From Temnopleurus reevesii (lineage: Eukaryota > Echinodermata > Echinoidea > Temnopleuroida > Temnopleuridae), in NCBI GenBank assembly GCA_036244855.1, contig BQKZ01001912.1, positions 26,284-90,283 of the forward strand: a stretch of DNA of 64,000 nt. The letters are read 5' to 3'. Every line of letters begins with the position of its first letter. Positions within the stretch are counted from its first letter, which is position 1. Under the pieces are notes generated by a model. It ran no database searches, was not told the DNA's origin, and saw nothing but the letters and a program-made list of their open reading frames with translations. This document shows, in pieces, positions 1 through 11,600 of the stretch. Position numbers and translations under genes: made by a program.

Positions 1-542
1 CTTGGCGGCCATTTTGAATGACGTCACATATCTTAAAATGCTCAATGCTGACAGCGTGTCAGCAATCGGATTCTTCAAACTGAATGCTTTTTCCATCAAA
101 ATCCGTTGAAAAATCTACTATAGACACCTTGTGCAAAGTATACCCGGATGACGGCCGGACTACTTGTCAAAGGCGCGGATCTATTTTCGGAAAGATTTAT
201 ACCACGACACACCCAACTGAGTATACCGAGATCCAATCCGAACGGTACGTATAAAATAAACCTGCCATTTCATTCAATTTTTTTTACTCAGTGTGCCATT
301 GAGACTTAATAAAGCAGAAGGAGAAAAGTGTAAATGTATCGTGAGTTACGGCACGTCAAAGAAATTGTATAACTAAAGCCGTGTTGATCAGAGAATAATA
401 ATTTCGTCATCGATTTCTATAAGTTGCACACAATTGTGGTATTACCTGGCTATCATAAGAGTCGTCAAATTGTAAACGAATACATTTCAAACGAAATTAT
501 AAACGTACCCTGATTTTAATAGTGATCCATAGAAGCGTTGCT
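1..542. other. No gene seen
   Basis: I see no coding exon or RNA gene here. A palindromic CRE-type octamer (TGACGTCA) lies near position 20, but nothing downstream links it to a promoter. If P450-A has the same exon layout as P450-B, this stretch is probably within its first intron or upstream of it. Confidence 0.4.
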
Positions 543-1117
543 TTAAAAGAAGAGTCTACCCCAAAATAACACTTTTCCAACAGAAGAAGAAAAAATTGTT
601 GAGCATCAAAAACAGTTTGAGGAAAATCGGACAAGTAATGAAAAAGAATGAATTTTTAAAGATTTGAAAACATGAGAAATCAGTGAAAATGTTCAGATAT
701 GTTGCCGATTCGATGACATCATGGGTGCACTACTAACCAGATTTTGTTTTTATATTTATGGTGCAAAATTCATAATTTCTGTAGAATTAATGCAGTTTAC
801 ATCAATGTGAATATGCAAATGGGGGATCTGCATATCTGTCATCAAGATTTCATATAGTTAAATTCTAAGGAAAATAATATCTTTGGGGGAAAAAGTAGCA
901 TTTAATGACATTGATATGAATACAATAAATAGTAAATTGTGCAACTATCTGCCTATGACGCCATCAGTAACCAATATGTCTAAATTTTAATTAGTTAAAA
1001 ATCCATAACTTTCTTATCAGTTTTCTGATTTTTCTCATACTTTTTTTGTTCTGTTCATTTGATTTTTCTACTCCTGTTGAAAAGAAATATTATTTTTGGG
1101 GTAGACTCTTCTTTTAA
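543..1117. mobile_element. MITE-like element with TTAA flanks
   Basis: Two inverted ends, reading AAGAAGAGTCTACCCC on the left and its reverse complement on the right, bound about 570 bases with no reading frame. Both ends abut TTAA (543-546 and 1114-1117), the target-site form used by piggyBac-type transposons. The similarity of the arms continues less perfectly inward. It is a non-autonomous element; assignment to a superfamily is inferred only from the TTAA. Confidence 0.6.
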
Positions 1118-1937
1118 AGTCTCCGAAAGAGATATATGAAAATCTTGACTGGGGGCGATTCAACCCCCCCCCCCCCTCCATCGACATTTTCTACCACCGT
1201 GACGATATCATTTTTCGCGCTACGAGTGATTTTTTCATCCATTGCGCATTTTGAACGCTTTTTTAATCGGACCCAGGGATAGAAAAAAAACAAAAATGAA
1301 TGCTACATATTGGGCGGAGGGGTTCTGGCCTGCCATGCAATCTATTGACCACATTCCGCTATTCTCTCCCTGTTATTTCCACCACCTTTTCGTCAAATCA
1401 AGATGTCTCTTAGCGTAATTTATTTATAGATAGAATAAATGCCCCTACATAGGGCTGTGACAGATGTATAGAATTATCAGTTTGTACAAAAAAATCTATT
1501 TTGCTGAGCTTCAACTTCAAAATGTCAATTATTCGACTGGAACCAAAAGCCTTTCAATTCTTGCGAAATTGAGTAGACTTTTGTCAATCTATCACATTTG
1601 TTTAATGGAGGGATACCCATAACGTGCAATCTTTGAAAGATAATTACGGACCACAATGTTGTTATTTATCATCTTCCTTAATATTGAGATAGTTTCTTCT
1701 TAGAAACAAAGGGAGATTAAATGTTATTTATAAATGTTATTTATAAATGTTATTTATAAATGCCAAATTAAATAGCTAGAGTATATCAAAATGAATATCA
1801 AATTGAAAGCTAAATAAAAAACACTACTCATCAACCAATTCAGGATTGTAAAGTGTTACAGCGCCATCTCCATTGGTGTGTTTGTTCAGGGCATTATACT
1901 GAAGACCTGTCCCTGTACTTACCTTCGGTTAGCGTGT
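1118..1937. other. Non-coding, simple repeats
   Basis: No exon is recognisable. The stretch holds a 13-base C run near 1164-1176 and three tandem copies of a 13-base unit (AATGTTATTTATA) at about 1720-1762. Confidence 0.5.
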
Positions 1938-2457
1938 TTAAAGCCCATGTATAGTTTTGGTAAAGATTAAAGAAATGTGAATTTTGGGGATATATACCAT
2001 GACATATAGTTTCTATACACATTTCAAGATCATAGCATATTTTTCTACGAGCAAATTCTTTTGAAAATTTGAATTTGACCGTTAAATCGTATTTAGCGCC
2101 CTCTCTTGGTTATAACAATATTTTGCTTCTTATCGGGCATATAGAAAATTATTTCCAAGATATGATTAAAGCATGCTAAAAAGGAATACATAAAGAATAA
2201 ATTCTGAAATTTTTATCCAATTCTGTTCATGAGAACCTGTCCTTTATCAAGAAAGAAAATATTGAATTCGCGTCGGGGGCTACGACGCTAAAATATTTTC
2301 CACACTTTAGGTTATAACTTTTCCAAAACTTGTTAAATTTTCGTACAATCTTTTGTACAACATGTTCATGATATCATGTTTCTTTTTAAGTAGATTTGAA
2401 GACAAAATTTGGCGATAAAAATATTCGCTTTTTACCAAAACTATACTTGGGCTTTAA
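1938..2457 (+). mobile_element. TTAA-flanked MITE, copy 1
   Basis: The element opens with AGCCCATGTATAGTTTTGG and closes with the near-perfect reverse complement, each end next to TTAA. The same element, reversed, occurs at 51547-52065, also between TTAA sites, which fixes both boundaries. There is no open frame, so it must have been moved by an enzyme encoded elsewhere. The TTAA sites suggest a piggyBac-type source. Confidence 0.75.
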
Positions 2458-3366
2458 ACTCGTTATTTATCCATACACCCTTGTGTTATATTGACATTTA
2501 AAAATAAACAAATAAAGCAGATTTAATACTGATAGGACTGGATGCAATCAATAAAAAGTTGTGGATTGAAACTGCTTCCAAAACTTCGCTTGTTTCGCGC
2601 GTCATTCTTTTTAACATATCGTATCCCCTGGCTGTCAACAAGCAGTAACACATGTAAGAGCCAACAATGCGAATTCACCATCATGTTATTGAGTTTAGAA
2701 AAAAAAATCCTTTTCTTTCTCGCTCTCGGAAAGTGAAATCCAACAATTGATATTTCTATGAATTGGGACAAATAACGAATTACATGCATATTGCGATTTT
2801 TTTTTTTTTTTACTTTATTCCTTTTGTTAAAACTCGTAGCTTTAAAATGGTTGGGTTTTTCACTTTTAAAAATGTGAGTGCAATCTGCTGTAGTAACGTT
2901 TGGTAAAAGTGCCCGCATTAAGTAATTGATTTATCGTGTTGTGGCACCTAGTAGTGAAGGGAGAGTTACATTACAAAAGCGATGAGATAACAAGTTTAAA
3001 TTTTTGACGAAAATGTTCCGGACTCAATGGCGGCAGCGGTGGGATACAAAAAGTTTAGATCATTATTACAACAAACTTCTTGACAGTCTGTCAAATCATC
3101 TTTTTGAGCGCGATGTTCTCTATTTTTCTCGGCTGTGACGTTCCTTTACCATCAAAACACATGCATAATCATTAACGTGAAGCAGATTCTCTCTAAAAAA
3201 AAATATATGAATTCACATCCATACCTTTATTTCGTCCATAATAATAAAGCCGTACATTAAGATGTGATGATCGAAATGCAAAGTTGTCGATCGTCGTCCA
3301 ATACCAACACATAAGGTTTCATATCTTTTGCAATAAATGTTGCCAACCCTTTCATTTTTTAAAAAG
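2458..3366. other. Non-coding, probable P450-A intron
   Basis: No supported exon. The coding run that starts at 3367 needs an upstream exon ending in phase 1, and none with the P450 anchor and proline hinge was found, so this is probably intron sequence of that gene. Short open frames here are AT-rich and have no matching splice sites. Confidence 0.45.
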
Positions 3367-5621
3367 CATCCATCGTGTGGAGCAGTGGCAAACCATGGGG
3401 CAATCTAAGGAGATTCAGTCTGACCGCTCTCCGGGCGTTCGGCATGGGGAAGAAAAGCCTGGAACCACAGATCAACCTAGAGGCCCGGTACCTCTGCGAC
3501 GAGATCGAAAAGCTCCGAGGAAAATCGAGCAATCTGAATCACATGCTCAACACTGCAACGGCAAACGTCATCTGCCAGCTTGTGTTCGGTCGTCGCTTCG
3601 AGTACGACGATGAGGAATTCCAAACAATCCTCCGAGGTTTCTTCGAGAACTTCACCGCCATCTCGAGTTCGGACCTGGTCAATGTCTTTCCATTCTTGTT
3701 CTACATGCCGTGGTATGCGCATGTGCGACGGAACCGCGCTCGAGGGAAGGCGTTTATTACGTCACAATTGAAGTTCCACGAGAGCTCATTTGAAAAGGAC
3801 AACATTCGGGATATCATAGACGCGTACCTGGCCGACGAGGGGGTGTCAAACGACTTTACAACGGAGGAATTTTGGCGTGTCGTTCTTGATTTCTTTGCTG
3901 CGGGGACTGAGACCACGTCAACCAGTCTCTCTTGGGCAATTCTCTATCTGTCCCTTTATCCTGATGTCCAGAAAAAGGTATGGAATATTTTTTAATATTT
4001 TACATACAAACTATAAATATAATTATGATTCATAAACCTTATGAAATTCATTTCATCTTAACCTTCTAACAAATGTTGATCATCCACTACCTAACCAACG
4101 CAGTACTTTATAATTAAAGATAAAGCTCTGACATGTGGAGGTTGGAAACTGTAGAAGACATTATATTAGTTCCCGGGTTAGGGGCGCCAACTTTGAGGTA
4201 ACAAGGTGCCAAAACTGCTGAAGGCGCAAACTTTTAGCCAATGACCTTGTCAGCCCCTCAATGGGGGCACCATATTTCTAAATTGTCGAGCCTTGGGGTC
4301 CTAACATTATGGGTTTACACGTGTTCATAGACGGCAAACGGTCTTGAATTGCGTTGTATCAAATAGCAAAATGGCTCTCCAAGGAAGATCTTGACAGAAT
4401 CGAAAATGAAAATAACGAAAATATTGAGTGTGTCAACAACTATTTTGCCATCCACCAAAAGACTTAACTTTCTGTTCTTTGATCACAGGTGCACTCCGAG
4501 CTCGATGCGGTCGTCGGTCGCGGTCGTCAGCCAGTCATCGGCGACCGCCCAGACCTCCCCTTCTGTGAGGCAACCTTGATGGAGATCATGCGGATCCGAC
4601 CGGTCCTTCCCCTGTCGCTGCCCCATAAGACGGCTGAGACCGTCTCTCTGGGAGGCTACACCATCCCGAAAGGAACGGTTGTCATCCCGAACCTTTGGGC
4701 GGTGCATCACGACCCGGAGGAGTGGGACCAGCCGGAGAGTTTCAGACCAGAACGATTCCTGCAAAATTGCGACGCTTCGTCAACCCTGGAGAAGAGCGAC
4801 TCCTGGATGCCATTTGGTCTTGGTAAGCTAAGTCTAATTTCCAAAAAGCAGGGATGCCAACCTTAATTTGCATCCCATGAGGGTTGTAAATCAAAACTTT
4901 GAAAATTTCTAATTTTTGAATGGATCATCCGATTTTGCCCAAATTTTCACATTTGGATTATTTTATTTTTCTCCACCCACCGACAGTACATGAATATTCT
5001 GGGTTGATTCTCCTTTGACAGGTGTGTCACTGTGCATTTTATTTTAGATAAGGGACATAAATAGCAAATGTTGGTTGAAAATTAGTGGTTATCGGAAGTG
5101 TCATGATGATAATAATAATTTTGCATATCTTACTACCCCCTCTAAAAGAAAAAAAAAGAAAATGAGGATTTTTGGTTGGAATGTCTACTTTAGTGTCAAA
5201 TGATCGCGATGCCAAATAGAAAGATGAAGGAAGCTCTCATCTTTAAACAAAACTGCTTTCCCGGTCCTACTCGGTGCTGACCTAAGCATTATCATTATGA
5301 AGATCATCATCATCATCGTCGTCGTCATCAACATCATTGTCATCCTAATCATCGTCGTCGTCATTTTCATAGTCGTCAGTCACCATTTTCATCCCAACAA
5401 CACCATTAAGTATAACTACGTCACTTTACCTTCCCTTTGCAGGTCGCCGAGAATGCCTTGGTGCTCAGCTAGCCAAGATGGAGGTCTTCCTTCTATTCGC
5501 CAACCTCTTTCAAAGATTCGAATTCAAACTTCCTCCTGGCCAATCAACTCACAGTCGCCAAGGCATCGACGGCTTGACGATGCCACCCGAATCATATGAA
5601 GTCTGCGCAATCGAGAGATAA
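3367..5621 (+). CDS. CYP2-like cytochrome P450 (P450-A), 3' exons
   Basis: This is a haem-thiolate monooxygenase of the microsomal CYP2 type. Exons seen are 3367-3977, 4489-4822 and 5443-5621 (stop TAA), about 374 residues in all. The order of motifs is normal: the helix C region with WGNLRRF, a FGMGKKSLEP stretch, helix I with AGTETT, helix K ExxR (EIMR), PERF, and the haem loop FGLGRRECLG with the cysteine ligand. Splice phases agree: phase 1 in, then 0, then 1. The acceptor at 3366 is weak but puts 17 residues before the aligned phenylalanine, exactly as in P450-B. The exon for the membrane anchor and PPGP hinge is absent and presumably lies upstream of the window. Nothing looks broken. 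The substrate cannot be told from sequence. Confidence 0.88.
4880..5030. repeat. Dispersed repeat in P450-A intron
   Basis: This intron stretch contains a motif (GATTTTGCCCAAATTTTCAC, then GGGTTGATTCTCCTTTG) that recurs at about 56236-56365 and, less well, at 58690-58770. It is a dispersed, non-coding repeat family of unknown type. Confidence 0.45.
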
Positions 5622-7045
5622 AAAGACTTTATAAGTGATCAAAAGCATCAAAAGTATCGATAAAAGTATAACAAACATAAATCACAGTACTCGCTGAGGA
5701 AATGAGTGGTGAAGAGATGTTGCAATGAATTTTGAGTGAATCACTGTGCTAAATGAATGAAGCTTGTGCGTTATCCTGACGAAATGATGTACAACCTTTT
5801 GGGGGATGTCAGATAATCTTTGAAACGCACCCCTCCCATCTAAAGACCCATAACGACCCTGTGACTTAGGTGGTCTGTGCAAAAACTCCATTATGATAAA
5901 ACTTTACAAAATGAAGATCTCATATAAGTTCAGAAGTAACAAAATCTTATATTGCTCTGTTACAAACCAGATGATATGCGTTATAATATTTGGTGGTAAT
6001 AATGTTTGGGCATATTAGATTTGGTATAATGGCAAATACATACAAAAAAACAAGGACTGAAATATAAATGATTTAAAGCATGCCATCTAACGTTGAATTT
6101 ATTATTTTTATTTATTTATTATTTTTTTTGGAGGGGGGGGGGACTCAAATTTCGCTCCCAAACTGTTCATAATTACACAATTCAAGATAGTAAAATAAAT
6201 AATAACTGATTGTTTTTAATGAATACTAGAAATAAATAGGTAAGTGTGGAGTTTTTAGTCAACAATTTTCTGCAACTAAAACATTAAGCAACTAAAAATG
6301 TTTGATGTAAAAAATGATGTATCTGCGATGAATTTGGATTTAGTTTAAATTTATAAATCATGTAAATAGTAAAAGTTATTCTCATATACCCTTACTTGCC
6401 ATAAACAAAATTAGAATCGCTTTCGAAGAATGAAGTGTGTGATGGGACAATAGATCCGTACTCTGCGTTCGATTTAATTTTGCGGAAACATCATGATAAT
6501 AATGTATTATCCCACTTACTCATTTGTCATTACACAATGGAACAATACATTCGACAAATGAGGGTAGTTAGGGAAACAGGGGCATATCCAAGATCTGTTA
6601 AAAGCGGGGTCGAAAAGGGTTTTACAAATTTATATGAAATATACTTTTTGGGGACGACATGACAAGCAAAATAAATCTTCAATCGTCTTACATTGTAAAA
6701 GAAAACTTTGCTGTTTCTGTCTGTATGTGTGTATATGTGTATCTGTGTGTGTGTGTGTTTGTGTATGCGTATACGCGGGTGTTTAACAACACATACAGTT
6801 AATATGCGCAGATAGTTTGATCAAAAATAAGAACGATATTGTGAAAGTTTTTATTTCAATTTGAATATAATAAGCGAAAAACAGCCTTTGAGACGATCAA
6901 ATTATAGTCGATATATAACTGCTTTGGTAAAGAACGAAGAGCTATAGGCAAATTGTCGTTGAATATATATTTTTTACTTATATTGTCAGTTATGAGATTT
7001 ATGTAATTGTGTTTGAATGAAATCCCATATAAAAGTTATAAAACG

Positions 7046-7105
<60 letters not shown>

Positions 7106-8120
7106 TGTACGTGTGCGTGTGTGAGAGAGAGAGGCGTGCGTGTGTGTCATAAGATACCAAGACCCTAATTCAATAGGAGGGGTAGCTCCCTTCGACCAAC
7201 TCCAAGGCCAGCCGGTAAAGAGAAGAAGAAGGCATCATCGGCTTTTAAACAATCTTAATGAAAATTAAAAACTACAATTAGATCAGGAGGGTGTTTCATG
7301 AAGCTTGTCGAAGCAATGGACAAGCACTTGTTTGCTGATAGCAGATTGCAACAGTCAGATGTTGTGCTTTTCACCGAAGTCATCGAATCAAAATCAAAGA
7401 TTTCATTGGATGAATCAGAACAGTCCCTGCGACAAGCACCGTGAAACGCCCTCCAGCTTGCATATTTAGAAGCCAAATTCAATCGGCTAAGGAGTGTCTA
7501 AAATTCCACGCTCGACAGTAGAAGTCGTTAAATGGGTCATTTACACTATCATTTCGATTGTAAAAGGTGTCTCATTATAATGAAAAAAATAATGATGTGT
7601 TTCGTGCGCTATTATTCATGTTAATATTTGGACCGGAAAATGATAAGATCTTAAATTCCAAAACGATGACACCAAACAATTTGATATCAAACTCATTGTA
7701 CATGAGTTATCAAAACGATTTATCAAAACGATTTATCTTTTCATTGTCAATGCAATACACAATTCCATAATCATGTACACGTTTTATGATTTTTATTGTA
7801 ACGTTTTAACATTCGAGTTCGATTTGTGAACTAGATGTAAATAAAGCGGTGTAAGATAGAAGACAAGCGAGGTTGGGCGTTCAAAAGGGTTAATTAGCTC
7901 TCTATGGAATCGCCCATTCATATAGACTTATAGGTTTAATTCTTTCACTTTAAATCGTTGGTTTGATTTAAACAATAAAGAGAAATAACAATTGTTTAAG
8001 AATAGGAATAGCTACTCCGTTAAGATGTTAATTAATCAGATTTAGGAGCAAAATTAACCTTATCAATTAAGTTATCCGCGGTCGAATTAGATTAGAAATT
8101 GCAAACGGGAAAATATTGGT
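5622..8120. other. Intergenic, microsatellites
   Basis: No gene is recognised between the P450-A stop codon and the caveolin promoter region. Candidate AATAAA polyadenylation signals lie at about 6193 and 6229. A (TG)n tract lies at 7044-7110 with a shorter one near 6722-6760. A G run lies near 6130. The short open frames at 6435-6662 and 7567-7770 have no family features. Confidence 0.5.
7044..7140. repeat. (TG)n microsatellite
   Basis: A long, slightly interrupted TG dinucleotide repeat ends in a GA-rich tail. Confidence 0.9.
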
Positions 8121-8124
8121 GTGG

Positions 8125-8132
8125 TATATATA
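8125..8132 (+). promoter_or_regulatory. Candidate TATA box
   Basis: TATATATA lies 38 bases before an ATG (8163) and 492 bases before the caveolin start codon. A pyrimidine-rich CTCA near 8157 would be a suitable initiator about 30 bases downstream. The position makes it a plausible core promoter for the caveolin gene or for the short upstream exons described next. It is inferred from spacing only. Confidence 0.4.
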
Positions 8133-8162
8133 CGCTGTAGCGTATATGTCGCATTCTCAATC

Positions 8163-8412
8163 ATGGACGAAAATCAGTTAGTTAAACAATGTAAGCAAGC
8201 CCTTATGTTTGCTAAGATTCTTAATTATGAACTTATTTGTTTAGCCCCATTCGCTGGGCCTAGCGTTACCTACGATTGTACATAGATCAACGAATGATTT
8301 CTACTCTAAGTGTCTCTTTGTTTGCATAGGTCAGCGAAAACAGGGCATGGCAGCGCATGTAATAATCCCTAAGCGCTCTGAAAAGGAATTCTACGCATTT
8401 CGTACGTACACG
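8163..8412 (+). other. Possible short upstream coding exons
   Basis: An ATG 38 bases after the TATA box opens a 28-base exon (8163-8190) with donor GTAAGC. After 139 bases, TTTGTTTGCATAG precedes an 83-base exon (8330-8412) that stays open and ends at donor GTGAGA in phase 0. Joined, they read 37 residues starting MDENQLVKQC, and phase 0 would fit caveolin exon 2. This could be an alternative first exon pair for the caveolin, a leader with an upstream reading frame, or chance. The peptide resembles nothing I know. Confidence 0.25.
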
Positions 8413-8623
8413 GTGAGATAGCAGATAATATACGTTCTGTGGAAGATATACAAGTGTACACACAGGGAATAGATTCCGAGGCGCCTTACGACGTGCGATT
8501 TATCGTCTGCAGAAGATCGCGCGTGAACGAAAATCCGCCTTGTTGCTGCATGATCTCAGCTTACTGCCCATCTGAGAGATTTCATTTCATTATTCCGAGG
8601 TAATAGTTTGAAATAATATCACC

Positions 8624-11600
8624 ATGGCAACGGATGAACAGCCGAGGAAGCAGACTGAGGTCGCGCTGGTCGTTCCTGATGGGCTCGAAATGGAGGATCG
8701 AGACCCAGACGATATCAACAGTCATGTCAAGGTGAGATGTACATATACTCTAAAAACTAAGGAGCCCAATTAATATCTTAAATGTTGGGAAATAGTTACA
8801 ACTTTTTCATAACGGCTTAGATAGAGAATATATTGTAAGTAAATTTAGTACCATTTCGAAGGATTCATCACTTTTCCAACATTTGAAATATCGATTATTA
8901 AACTCATATAGCATTAGAATGTGAAGGGTGCAGTATGAATCAATATTTTGAATGATTTATAATCACGTATGCACAAAATATTGTGCTGCTCAATATCCAT
9001 TTATGTACAAAATCAGGGAGATATATATACAAAAGGAATATTGATTGTGTGCACGCTGAGCGGGTCAGCCAGGTGACATGCACTTTATACGCAGTGCGAT
9101 GAAGTTCACGGGCATTTAGCAGACGTACATAGTAACGTTTGACCATACATATATTACATATGTTTCTTTAATTTCGATGCATACCTTTCTTTGTATAGAT
9201 TTCAGGGTAGGCCTATATAGTCGCATCAGCTCTGAAATAAGCAATCCGTGAAAAATCAATCCATGGTATAAATCCTACGAACTCACATTGGGTATTCCAC
9301 TTATAATTTGATGTTTTTTTATATTCACAAGGCCAGGCTGTTTTTATCCGCAAGGTCAGGTGAGAACCACATTTACCAATTCATTAATTTTACACATCAT
9401 TATTCGTTACGACGAATGTGACTCTTACGGTCTTCACCAAGCCGCGCTGTAGGAGTATATCTCTTTGGACTCATAATATTTGATGTAATTAATGGTTATA
9501 CTCTCTCATGCGATGTTATTGAATAACTTTAGTTTCAGAATAAATGAGTAATTATGTCACCAATATCTTGCTACAAAAAAGGAAAAAAAAAACAACACAG
9601 AAGCGCATTAAAGAACACTCTTTATTCTCATCCAAATATGTATACCCATCACGATTTACATTGTTGTCCCCTGAAGATGATCTTAACAAATGCCGAAAAT
9701 TTGAAATAATTCAATATGTCTCTACTCGGGGTCCTCTTTCTAACTTTTTGTATCCCTATTTCACATTGTAAAATCACTCTCCAATATTATTGAGTACGAG
9801 CGGTTTAATAACTATCTAGGTTATAGATAGTACACTGCTTGTTCATACCTTTAAAAGCACATATACTATTCATGCTTTTATTTCATCCCGGCTATTCATG
9901 CGCTCGTCTTTACGTGCTTTTGACGATGTTTTATACGACATCATTGACAAAAGTGTATGACAAACATTCAAGGTCCCCATATTGCTCCCTCAACCGTGTC
10001 TATTTAGAAAAGAAAATCAAAGAAAAATCGCTGACAATTTTACATTTTAGTGCACAATCATCTTTCATTGTATGTATCCATGTCCATGTGGTGCTTATTT
10101 TGCAGATATGTGTTTTCATACCCGCGCATGCATGTGATTGCAATTTCAATATAGAAATTTCCCAAAATAGAAATTTCAAAGCAATATTGCATTCAGAGTC
10201 ATGCTGCGATAATTGGTGTGGTTGTGCAGACTGGACCAGCACACACTCTGCATGTTCCAACTGTGACTGCATTTCATTTGGGGAGAAACGGCACTTCAAA
10301 TTGTTCATATAGATATGTAGGAATACAATCTCCCGATGTAATATTCTGAATATGAATTAAGAAACACTGAATAGGATAGCAGATATTGGTTGCCTTACTG
10401 CATTCAGATAGCATTAGCGCCCCACATACAATGAAACCAATGGGGTATTCTCCATTTTCATAAAGCGATAACTCAATACATACAAATTAAAAGACACATT
10501 CTGTCTATAACATTGATCAGTACAATGTTCATAATTGGATGTCGATTGGCATTTATTTATCGTGATGCAGTGTCTGCATCAAACTTCACGCACAAATTAA
10601 GGATAATCTTGTAAACGATCTGTTTATACATATATACATGACACATCCCAATACAAACTGTCTTGTGATCGACAAGTTAGATATGAAGACCATCATAAAN
10701 NNNNNNNNNNNNNNNNNNNNNNNNNNNNNNNNNNNNNNNNNNNNNNNNNNNNNNNNNNNNNNNNNNNNNNNNNNNNNNNNNNNNNNNNNNNNNNNNNNNN
10801 NNNNNNNNNNNNNNNNNNNNNNNNNNNNNNNNNNNNNNNNNNNNNNNNNNNNNNNNNNNNNNNNNNNNNNNNNNNNNNNNNNNNNNNNNNNNNNNNNNNN
10901 NNNNNNNNNNNNNNNNNNNNNNNNNNNNNACATCAAGATTAGTTGCTAAATATCTTTAAATTGATTAGTGTGAATAATTACAATGAATATTGAAGAAAAC
11001 AAATTGTATGACTTTTTCCAATATTCACTCCAACAAAGAACCCCAAACAATAATGAAAATGAATGTATGAATAATACAGTGAAAATGTAATTTGGTTCAA
11101 AATTCACCTGACTTTTACTTCAGATAGATTTTTGTCTTCTATGTGATTTTCTCCCTGATGAGAGAACATTTTCATTTGATAGTTTGTAGAATGTAGCATC
11201 AAATCAATGAAGTACATTTTGCACAAACGCGTCTCTAGTTTAATGAGTTTCAGTATCATGAAAATGTCAGTAAACAAACAAACGCACCTGTTATTTGACA
11301 ATGTAGCCATCTGATTATTGGTCATTTGACATTTTATACGTTGATAAACTACCAACAATATTTACAAACCAGGTCACAAAATAAGCTAATATCTTGTCGT
11401 TCTTACGTTTTTGACGAATAAAAAACTAGAATCAAACGTAATCGTGTTTTATTCATTGAATGACACGTTTGATCAGAAGGATTTCATACGTCATGTAAAA
11501 TAGAGCAAATTAAAAACACGTTGAAGTATCACTCTCAAAACTTTTTTGTTAAAAAAAGTGTCACTGTCATGCTCCTATTGCAGTTGTATAGGCCTCAACA

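Noticed and set aside
9839..10312. 157-residue open frame in caveolin intron 1
   Set aside because: There is no motif, no fitting splice sites and an equally long open frame on the other strand. It is probably chance in AT-rich DNA.
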